Source: an uncultured Oscillibacter sp.
GTDB taxonomy: Bacteria; Bacillota; Clostridia; Oscillospirales; Oscillospiraceae
Assembly: GCA_902490355.1 (NCBI GenBank)
Contig: CABUDN010000073.1
Coordinates: 1 to 12,397, forward strand
Length of the DNA stretch: 12,397 nt
Reading direction: 5' to 3'
Shown one piece after another: positions 7,287 through 12,397 of this stretch; the first letter of the stretch is position 1, and every line of letters begins with the position of its first letter. The position numbers and the translations under genes are program-made. The notes under the pieces are model-generated. The model worked only from the letters and a program-made list of their open reading frames with translations. It did not search any database and was not told the origin of the DNA.

Positions 7287-7441
7287 AGAATCCGGATATT
7301 CAAAGAAGGCCGAGCGGGGAAGACGTCAACGGGACATTTGGGGCTCCGGGAGCAGCGGCTGCGGAGAGAATTCACCGTGCAGCAGGAAATGAAAATCATA
7401 TATTACCATGAATTGCTGTCCGGAGCAATGGTATCTGCGGG
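7287..7441. other. Intergenic stretch upstream of the carbonic anhydrase promoter
   Basis: No supported gene: short open frames here lack ribosome sites and recognisable protein sequence. The only structure I see is an inverted repeat ATTGCT-6-AGCAAT at 7412-7429, ending 12 bp before the -35 box of the carbonic anhydrase gene, which is a possible activator site (for example for the adjacent LysR-type protein). Confidence 0.4.
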
Positions 7442-7470
7442 TTGAAATTTTGACCGGAATCCGGTATGAT
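7442..7470 (+). promoter_or_regulatory. Predicted promoter of the carbonic anhydrase gene, with a palindrome in the spacer
   Basis: TTGAAA (7442-7447), 17 bp, TATGAT (7465-7470) is a good sigma-A promoter; transcription would start near 7477, about 26 nt before the ATG. The spacer contains ACCGGA-A-TCCGGT (7453-7465), a perfect 13-bp odd-centred dyad reaching the first base of the -10 box, well placed for a repressor. The binding protein is unknown. Confidence 0.65.
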
Positions 7471-7502
7471 GAAAAAAATGACGAATAGAAAGGACTCTGA
7501 CC

Positions 7503-8054
7503 ATGATTGAGCAGATGCTGGCATATAACCGGGAGTTTGTGAAGAGTGAAGCCTATAAACAGTTTCAGACCAGCAAATATCCCGACAAGAAAATCGCAAT
7601 TCTCACCTGCATGGATACCCGGCTGGTGGAACTGCTGCCTGCGGCATTGGGCATTCGAAACGGAGACGTGAAGATGATCAAAAATGCCGGCGGCATGATC
7701 ACCGGGCCGTTTGACAGTGCCGTGCGCAGTCTGCTGGTTGGAATTGTGGAATTGGGTGTGGAAGAGGTTATGGTCATCGGCCATACCGATTGCGGCGTTT
7801 CCCACATCAATGCGGATATGATGATTCACCACCTGATCCAGCGGGGTGTTTCCCAGGATCACATTGATATGATGCGCTATTGCGGAATTGATTTTGAGGC
7901 CTGGCTGCGGGGCTTTGACTGCGTGGAATCCTCCGTGGAGGAGACGGTGGATCTGCTGCGCAACCATCCCTTGATGCCCAAGGATGTCGTTATCAAAGGC
8001 TACGTTATCAATACGGAGACGGGAGAGCTGATCCCGCAGGAGCAGTTGCGCTGA
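7503..8054 (+). CDS. Beta-class carbonic anhydrase (YtiB-like)
   Basis: A 183-residue cytoplasmic zinc enzyme expected to interconvert CO2 and bicarbonate. The beta-class motifs are intact: LTCMDTRL gives the zinc ligand Cys 36 and the Asp 38/Arg 40 dyad, and VIGHTDCG gives zinc ligands His 94 and Cys 97. KNAGGMITG at 60-68 matches the conserved stretch of the family. The length fits the short, YtiB-like beta group. The ATG is preceded by AAAGGA with an 8-nt gap. The gene is transcribed alone, between a terminator hairpin upstream and a strong terminator downstream. Bicarbonate supply for carboxylases is the likely role. A link to the upstream LysR-type regulator is possible from position, but the two genes are separated by 264 bp with an intervening hairpin and a separate promoter. 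Confidence 0.93.
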   Translation: MIEQMLAYNREFVKSEAYKQFQTSKYPDKKIAILTCMDTRLVELLPAALGIRNGDVKMIKNAGGMITGPFDSAVRSLLVGIVELGVEEVMVIGHTDCGVSHINADMMIHHLIQRGVSQDHIDMMRYCGIDFEAWLRGFDCVESSVEETVDLLRNHPLMPKDVVIKGYVINTETGELIPQEQLR

Positions 8055-8078
8055 ACGCTTGTTTGGGTACATCCAAGA

Positions 8079-8118
8079 CCGCCCGGATGACAGGACAGTC
8101 ATCCGGGCGGCGTTTTCT
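8079..8118 (+). terminator. Intrinsic terminator of the carbonic anhydrase gene
   Basis: A perfect 13-bp GC-rich stem (8079-8091 with 8098-8110), loop AGGACA, followed by CGTTTTCTT. It starts 24 bp after the stop codon. Confidence 0.92.
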
Positions 8119-8129
8119 TGCATAATGGG

Positions 8130-8170
8130 AGAACCCCGCCGGACCGTAAAAAACGGTCCGGCGGGGTTCT
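8130..8170 (-). terminator. Perfect 18-bp hairpin after the ribokinase-like gene
   Basis: AGAACCCCGCCGGACCGT (8130-8147) pairs perfectly with 8153-8170 around an A5 (minus strand: U5) loop. It lies 10 bp past the stop of the leftward kinase gene, so a 3'-end role is likely. Neither side has a proper U tract (minus strand continues TCCCATTATG), so it may act as a weak or factor-assisted terminator or an mRNA 3'-end stabiliser. Confidence 0.6.
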
Positions 8171-8180
8171 TATGCGGTAA

Positions 8181-9182
8181 TCAAGTGCGCAGGGCATCCA
8201 GTGCGGATAATGCGAAACCCTGGAAGCCGCGTTCTTTGAGCAGGGCTTCCACTTCGGCCAGAGAAGGAAGAGACGGCATGGCGCCCATTCGGGAAACGGT
8301 AATGGCAGCGGTATGGCTGGCAAAGGCCAGCGCGTTTTCCAAACTCAGACCGATGGTCAGACCGACGGAGAGGGCGCCTACAAAGGAATCCCCCGCGGCG
8401 GTGGGATCTGCCACATGACTCATCTTGACGCAGGGGATGCGGCGAATCCCCTGGGCCTCCACCACTGCCGAGCCGTTGGATCCCAGGGTGATGATGACGT
8501 GTTCCACGCCCTTATCCCGCAGAGCGGCGGCAATGCGGGCGAGATCATCCGGACAAATGACGCCGTTTTCCATGTTCAGGGGGAGGCCGGTTTCCATGGC
8601 GGCTTCCTGTTCATTGGGCGTCAGATAGGTAACCAGGCTCAGCAATTCATCGTCCAGATCGGTAGCGGGGGCGGGGTTGAGCATCACGGGAACACCCGCG
8701 TCCCGCGCCCACCGCGCTACGGCGCGATTCACCTCCAGCGGAATTTCCAGCTGCAGCAGGACCATATCGTACGTACCGATCTCCTGGCGGATCCAGGAGA
8801 CCTCCTCCACGGTCAAGGTGCGGTTGGCTCCGGGAATGACAACAATTCGATTCTGCGCTGTGTGTTCCGTTACTTCCAGAGTAACATGCCCCACGCCGGA
8901 GGTTACGTCCCGGCGCACCAATACCCGGCTGACGTCCACACCGTCGGCCTGCGGGGTTTTCAACAGGGCTTTGCCAAAAAGATCGTCCCCCACACAACCC
9001 ATCATGGTAACATCCGCTCCCAGCCGGGCGCACTGCAGAGCTTGATTGGCGCCTTTTCCGCCGGGTGCCATATGGAAGGACTTGCCATATACGGTCTGAC
9101 CGGAGCGGGGGACCTGCTCCGTGGTGGCAATCACATCCATTACAAAACTGCCTACAACAAGAATCCGAGGTTTTCTATGCAT
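8181..9182 (-). CDS. rbsK: Ribokinase-like PfkB-family sugar kinase
   Basis: A 333-residue cytoplasmic PfkB kinase expected to phosphorylate D-ribose to ribose 5-phosphate, feeding the pentose phosphate and nucleotide pathways. Evidence: N-terminal ILVVGSFVMDVI, the ribokinase segment APGGKGANQA (residues 39-48), LNPAPATDL (168-176), YLTPNEQEA (186-194), and the second PfkB signature DPTAAGDSFVGAL, with the predicted catalytic base Asp 265. The canonical form of this motif is DTTAAGDTF, so two positions vary conservatively. It is slightly longer than typical ribokinases (about 310), with a C-terminal tail. AGGAG precedes the ATG with an 11-nt gap. There are no ribose transport or pyranase genes around it, so a different sugar or a nucleoside remains possible. 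It has its own promoter. Confidence 0.88.
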   Translation of the reverse strand: MHRKPRILVVGSFVMDVIATTEQVPRSGQTVYGKSFHMAPGGKGANQALQCARLGADVTMMGCVGDDLFGKALLKTPQADGVDVSRVLVRRDVTSGVGHVTLEVTEHTAQNRIVVIPGANRTLTVEEVSWIRQEIGTYDMVLLQLEIPLEVNRAVARWARDAGVPVMLNPAPATDLDDELLSLVTYLTPNEQEAAMETGLPLNMENGVICPDDLARIAAALRDKGVEHVIITLGSNGSAVVEAQGIRRIPCVKMSHVADPTAAGDSFVGALSVGLTIGLSLENALAFASHTAAITVSRMGAMPSLPSLAEVEALLKERGFQGFALSALDALRT

Positions 9183-9220
9183 GGTGCTGATTACTCCTGT
9201 TAGCCAAGTGTACTGACACC

Positions 9221-9248
9221 ATTATAGAACTTTGTGCAAAAAATACAA
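9221..9248 (-). promoter_or_regulatory. Predicted promoter of the ribokinase-like gene
   Basis: On the minus strand TTGTAT (9248-9243), a 16-bp spacer and a perfect TATAAT (9226-9221). Transcription would start near 9214, about 30 nt before the ATG. It lies in an AT-rich 133-bp gap in which I see no convincing terminator for the upstream membrane PstS-like gene, so some read-through into the kinase gene is possible. Confidence 0.7.
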
Positions 9249-9315
9249 GCCTTTTTGGGAAAGTTAAAAGATAAACGATTAAATTTGATGAAAAACAACG
9301 TATTTTTAACATAAC

Positions 9316-10578
9316 TTAACCAATTGCACCAGTGTCTTCGGCGGACAGTCCCACATATCCTGTCTGTTCTACCAGAGATTGCCCCTGGGGAGAACAAATC
9401 CATGTGAGGAAGGTGTGCAGGGTTTCATCCGTTTCCTGCGGGGGAGGCTGGCCGATGGGTGCGGCGGTTACGGCATAAAAGTAGGAGGAAAGGGGATACG
9501 TGCCGTCCCGAATGGTTTCCTGTGTGGGGTAGACGCCGTCCAGGGCCAGAAGCCGGATTGCCTGGCTGGTAACCAGTTCCGTGGCATAAAAGCGGAAGGA
9601 GAACCCGATGGCGTTGGAAAAATTGCGGTAGTCGGCAACGCTTCGAATGATGCCGTCCATGGCGGAGATTCGGTTCTCCTGTTCCGGTTCCATCAGGGGC
9701 TGGTCTGCCATCAGGGCTTGCAGAGCGGTTTGGCTTCCGCTGTTTTCCGCCCGCTGATAGGCCCGGATGGATTGATTCCGCCCGCCCACCTGGCTCCAGT
9801 TAGTGATCTTGCCGGAGTAAATGCCCTGGATTTCCTCCACGCTCAGCCCTGTGACCGGATTGCGGCTGTTGACAAAAAAGACGAAGGCCTCCCGGCCGAT
9901 GGGGGTCAGGTGGAGGGTCACGCCCAGCGCTTCCGCCTGTGCCAGCTGATCGGCGGAAGGAGCGGCGGCAAAGATCAGGTCGGTTTCCCTGTGCATCAAA
10001 CGCTCATAGGCGTTGACGGTATTGGTACAGGCAATGAGACCGGCATAGGGACTGTCGCTGCCCCCGGCATAGAGGGGATACTCTCCCTCCGGCCAGACCG
10101 CCTGGACAAAGGCGGCGTAGACCGGGTAGAGTGCTGTGGCGCCGTCCAGCCGCAGATGCCGGGCGGTGAATTCGTCCCATTGCAGTGTGGCAGGTTCCTC
10201 CAGAACAGCCGCCCGGGAATGGGGGGCAAAGGGCTGGTAGTCCTGGAGCAGCAGCGTCCGCTCATCCAGGGTGGGAAGCCGGGCGCAGTAGATGCCCCAG
10301 CCCATCCACACCGCTGCCCCCAGACATACCAGGGCGAACACGGCCGTGATTCCACGCCGTCCCCGGGGGCCCGGGCGGCACCAGCGGCGCAGCAGCAGAG
10401 CGAGGATTCCGGCGGCAGCGACGCTCAGCAAGGGCAACAGAACATATAGCGGGACAAGCCCGCTCAGCAGGGCCAGGAAGAGGAGGAAGCTCAGAGGCAC
10501 GCCGATGAGAAGCAGCAGCAGTATCCACCCCAGGACAGTGCCCAGGGTCCGCAGGATGCGCTTTGGAGTCGGCGTCAT
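9316..10578 (-). CDS. Membrane-anchored PstS-like substrate-binding protein
   Basis: A 420-residue protein. The first 100 residues are strongly hydrophobic, with about three to four membrane segments (about 13-38, 41-63 and 76-97, the first long enough for a hairpin). The remainder is a PstS/PBP-like phosphate-binding-type domain: RLDGATALYPVYAAF (about 143-157), TPIGREAFVFFVN (225-237), IYSGKITNWSQVGG (253-266) and RAENSGSQT (276-284), all recognisable PstS signatures. PstS proteins are usually secreted lipoproteins; here there is no lipobox, and the binding domain appears tethered outside the cell by a multi-helix anchor. I chose ATG 10576-10578, which overlaps the stop of the XRE gene (ATGA) and follows GGGGG by 8 nt; the frame stays open further upstream but would start within that gene. 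No pstC, pstA or pstB is adjacent, so sensing is as likely as transport. The ligand is unproven. Confidence 0.85.
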   Translation of the reverse strand: MTPTPKRILRTLGTVLGWILLLLLIGVPLSFLLFLALLSGLVPLYVLLPLLSVAAAGILALLLRRWCRPGPRGRRGITAVFALVCLGAAVWMGWGIYCARLPTLDERTLLLQDYQPFAPHSRAAVLEEPATLQWDEFTARHLRLDGATALYPVYAAFVQAVWPEGEYPLYAGGSDSPYAGLIACTNTVNAYERLMHRETDLIFAAAPSADQLAQAEALGVTLHLTPIGREAFVFFVNSRNPVTGLSVEEIQGIYSGKITNWSQVGGRNQSIRAYQRAENSGSQTALQALMADQPLMEPEQENRISAMDGIIRSVADYRNFSNAIGFSFRFYATELVTSQAIRLLALDGVYPTQETIRDGTYPLSSYFYAVTAAPIGQPPPQETDETLHTFLTWICSPQGQSLVEQTGYVGLSAEDTGAIG

Positions 10579-11033
10579 GGTATGTCCCCCCGTTCCTGAT
10601 CCACCCGGCGGCGCAGTTCCTCCAAATCGAAGGAGGAGCACAGCCGCTCATTTTCCTGATTGAGTGCCCGGTAATGCTGCGAGAGGAGGTTTTGCTGGAT
10701 CCGGCAGCCCCGGTAGGTCTCCACTGTCCGCCACCACACCCGTCCGCCCATGGTTTTCGGGTAGTGGGGGGTCAAATCCTGAAAGGCCAGAGCCTGGATC
10801 ATGTCAGCTGCGTCACCGCCCAGCAATCCGGCCAGTACCTGACTGCCGGAGAAAATGGAGCACAGGGCGGCAGCACCCATCCAGCCCAGGGAGGAGCGCC
10901 CTTTTTCAATCTCCACCAGAGTTTTTTTCGATAAGCCCAAAGCCCGGGCCATGGCCTCCTGGGTGAAGCCGTATTCCGTCCGCACCAGTTTGAGTTGGCG
11001 ATTCATGCAGTCCACAAAGGTATCCCGATCCAT
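10575..11033 (-). CDS. XRE-family helix-turn-helix regulator with a conserved-looking C-terminal extension
   Basis: A 152-residue cytoplasmic DNA-binding protein. Residues about 12-60 form a Cro/C1-type helix-turn-helix: LKLVRTEYGFTQEAMARALG then LSKKTLVEIEKGRSSLGW. The C-terminal half is not a known catalytic domain to me; it contains GGRVWWRTVETYRGCRIQQN followed by a Glu/Arg-rich predicted helix to the end, suggesting dimerisation or a signal-receiving part. The start ATG 11031-11033 has GGGAGG 7 nt upstream. The gene heads a two-gene unit with the membrane PstS-like gene, with ATGA overlap. Its promoter and ribosome site are embedded in a 36-bp palindrome, which makes autoregulation by its own dimer the simplest model. 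What signal it responds to cannot be seen. Confidence 0.88.
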   Translation of the reverse strand: MDRDTFVDCMNRQLKLVRTEYGFTQEAMARALGLSKKTLVEIEKGRSSLGWMGAAALCSIFSGSQVLAGLLGGDAADMIQALAFQDLTPHYPKTMGGRVWWRTVETYRGCRIQQNLLSQHYRALNQENERLCSSFDLEELRRRVDQERGDIP

Positions 11034-11040
11034 AGAAATC

Positions 11041-11076
11041 CCTCCCTTATAGTGTAATTTTACACGATAAGGGAGG
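11041..11076. promoter_or_regulatory. 36-bp near-perfect palindrome, candidate XRE operator
   Basis: Arms CCTCCCTTATaGTGTAA and TTACACgATAAGGGAGG are complementary at 16 of 18 positions; the only mismatches are one pair per arm and the centre. The dyad covers the -10 box (11057-11062), the expected start point and the ribosome binding site (11041-11046) of the XRE gene. A dimer or pair of dimers bound here would shut the promoter. Confidence 0.7.
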
Positions 11077-11085
11077 AAGCGTCAA
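11057..11085 (-). promoter_or_regulatory. Predicted promoter of the XRE/membrane PstS-like unit
   Basis: On the minus strand TTGACG (11085-11080), a 17-bp spacer and TAAAAT (11062-11057) match sigma-A consensus well. Transcription would start near 11050, leaving a leader of under 20 nt. The -35 box directly abuts the T tract of the guaB terminator. Confidence 0.75.
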
Positions 11086-11086
11086 G

Positions 11087-11123
11087 AAAAAAGCACGCCC
11101 GCACAACATCTGTGCGGGCGTGT
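11087..11123 (-). terminator. Intrinsic terminator of guaB
   Basis: In the minus-strand RNA a 12-bp GC-rich stem (11122-11111 with 11105-11094) closed by a 5-nt loop is followed after one base by U6 (11092-11087). It begins 18 bp after the guaB stop codon. Confidence 0.92.
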
Positions 11124-11140
11124 GGAAATTGAAAGAACAA

Positions 11141-12397
11141 TCAGCTGCGGTTGCCGGAGTTGGTGGTGTCCTTGAGTAGCACGTCGTGAGCACCGCCCTC
11201 CACGATGGAGACGGAGGAGACCAGGGTGAGCTTGGCCTTCTCCCGCAGCTCGGGAATGGTCAGTGCGCCGCAGTTGCACATGGTGGAGCGGATCTTGGCC
11301 AGGGTGGTGGCCATGCCGTCGCTCAGAGAACCGGCATAGGGCACGTAGGAGTCCACGCCCTCTTCGAAGGAGAGCTTGGCCGCGCCGCCCAGGTCGTAAC
11401 GCTGCCAGTTCCGGGCACGGGCGCTGCCCTCGCCCCAGTATTCCTTCATATAGCTGCCGCCGATGAGGACCTTGCTGGTGGGGGACTCGTCAAACCGGGA
11501 GAAGTACCGGCCCAGCATGCAGAAGTCGGCGCCCATGGCCAGTGCCAGGGTGATGTGATAATCCTGCACGATGCCGCCGTCGGCGCAGATGGGGACATAG
11601 ATGCCGGTCTCTTCAAAGTACTTGTCCCGCTCGGCTGCCACATCGATGACGGCAGTGGCCTGACCGCGGCCGATGCCCTTGGTCTCGCGGGTGATGCAGA
11701 TGGAGCCGCCGCCGATACCGATCTTGACGAAGTCGGCTCCGGCGTCTGCCAGGAAGCGGAAGCCCTCGCCGTCCACCACGTTGCCGGCGCCCACCTTCAC
11801 AGTGTCGCCATAGTGATCGCGGATCCACTTGAGGGTCCGGGCCTGCCACTCGGAATAGCCTTCGGAGGAGTCAATGACCAGCACGTCCACACCGGCCTCC
11901 ACCAGAGCGGGAACCCGCTCGGCATAGTCCCGGGTGTTGATGCCGGCGCCGACCACATAGCGCTTCTGGGAGTCCAGCAGCTCCAGGGGGTTGCCCTTGT
12001 GGGAGTCATAGTCCTTGCGGAACACGAAGCTCACCAGATGACCGTCGGCGGAGACGATGGGCAGGGCATTGAGCTTGTGGTCCCAGATGATGTCGTTGGC
12101 CACCTTCAGGCTGGTGCCTTCGGGAGCGGTAATCAGCTTTTCGGCCGGGGTCATGAACTCCGCCACAGGCGTGGAGGCGTCCATGCGGCTGACACGGTAG
12201 TCACGGCTGGTGACCAGACCCAGCAGCTTGCCGGTGCCGGTACCGTCATCGGTGACGGCCATGGTGGAGTGGCCGGTGCGCTCCTTGAGGGCCAGCACGT
12301 CGGCCAGAGTGTCACCCACGCGCAGGTTGGAGTCGCTGACCACGAAGCCGGCCTTGTAGTTTTTCACCTTGCGGACCATCTCAGCCTGCTGGTCAAT
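11141..12397 (-). CDS. guaB: IMP dehydrogenase (5' end outside window)
   Basis: This is 418 codons of the C-terminal part of IMP dehydrogenase, which oxidises IMP to XMP with NAD+, the first committed step of GMP synthesis. The frame is open to the right edge (preceding residues IDQQAEM), so the Met codon at 12377-12379 is internal. Two CBS domains occupy roughly residues 20-125 counted from that Met, followed by the TIM barrel. The catalytic loop reads GIGGGSICITRE, the active-site Cys codon being 11696-11698. VPICADGGI and MGADFCMLG form the phosphate-binding region, and the mobile flap includes ARARNWQRY with the Arg-Tyr pair needed for the hydrolysis step, then EEGVDSYVPY. The extended flap and tail (ESPTSKVLIGGSYMKEYWGEG) fit the longer IMPDH type common in Clostridia. 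A strong terminator follows. Confidence 0.95.
   Translation of the reverse strand: MDQQAEMVRKVKNYKAGFVVSDSNLRVGDTLADVLALKERTGHSTMAVTDDGTGTGKLLGLVTSRDYRVSRMDASTPVAEFMTPAEKLITAPEGTSLKVANDIIWDHKLNALPIVSADGHLVSFVFRKDYDSHKGNPLELLDSQKRYVVGAGINTRDYAERVPALVEAGVDVLVIDSSEGYSEWQARTLKWIRDHYGDTVKVGAGNVVDGEGFRFLADAGADFVKIGIGGGSICITRETKGIGRGQATAVIDVAAERDKYFEETGIYVPICADGGIVQDYHITLALAMGADFCMLGRYFSRFDESPTSKVLIGGSYMKEYWGEGSARARNWQRYDLGGAAKLSFEEGVDSYVPYAGSLSDGMATTLAKIRSTMCNCGALTIPELREKAKLTLVSSVSIVEGGAHDVLLKDTTNSGNRS

Noticed and set aside
7305..7385. A stretch GGCCGAGCGGGGAAGAC resembling the D-arm of a Ser/Leu tRNA
   Set aside because: No T-arm sequence, no acceptor pairing and no anticodon stem could be found around it.
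7254..7445. Small 63-codon open frame between the lysR-type gene and carbonic anhydrase
   Set aside because: It starts inside the terminator hairpin, has no ribosome site and shows no recognisable sequence.
9183..9315. Possible terminator or regulatory RNA in the AT-rich gap after the PstS-like gene
   Set aside because: Apart from the kinase promoter, I see only AT-rich sequence with weak short repeats and no GC-rich stem followed by a T run.
1..12397. CRISPR array, insertion sequence, prophage or toxin-antitoxin unit
   Set aside because: No spaced direct repeats, no transposase or integrase, and the XRE/membrane-protein pair lacks any toxin-like feature.

Overview
The window looks like a chromosomal segment from a GC-rich member of the Clostridia, probably of the gut Oscillospiraceae (Flavonifractor/Intestinimonas-like). 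The reasons are a SCIFF-peptide maturase (a hallmark of Clostridia), strong GGAGG ribosome binding sites, TTG starts, compact intrinsic terminators, AT-rich promoter islands in otherwise GC-rich DNA, and protein family types. The genus is inference; no rRNA or marker gene is present. I see no mobile element, CRISPR array, tRNA or rRNA gene.

Layout. 1-1979 (+): the C-terminal part of the SCIFF radical-SAM/SPASM maturase, then, with overlapping stop and start, a short PLP enzyme of the Orn/Lys/Arg decarboxylase fold, closed by a strong terminator. 2062-6175 (-): a three-gene operon, a Cys-rich MarR-type regulator followed by two half-size ABC exporter subunits. Their motifs predict a heterodimer with one degenerate ATP site (TM287/288 type). 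6176-6341: a divergent control region with two opposing promoters whose -35 boxes lie within a single 19-bp dyad. 6342-8054 (+): a LysR-type regulator, then a beta-carbonic anhydrase with its own promoter. 8079-8170: two tandem hairpins between convergent genes. 8181-9182 (-): a solitary ribokinase-like PfkB kinase. 9316-11033 (-): a two-gene unit of an XRE-type regulator and a protein with an N-terminal membrane region followed by a PstS-like ligand-binding domain. It is headed by a 36-bp near-perfect palindrome covering the -10 box and the Shine-Dalgarno. 11141-12397 (-): the bulk of IMP dehydrogenase (guaB), 5' end outside the window, with a T6 terminator abutting the -35 box of the XRE unit.

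How the parts work together. Most genes are ordinary housekeeping or transport functions. The pieces that look like systems are (i) the MarR-controlled heterodimeric exporter with a shared divergent operator, (ii) the XRE/membrane-PstS pair, which has no transporter permease or ATPase beside it and so reads more like a sensor-regulator module than an uptake system, and (iii) the translationally coupled maturase/PLP-enzyme pair. None is proven novel; the XRE/membrane-PstS module with its large palindrome is the best candidate for a little-described system.
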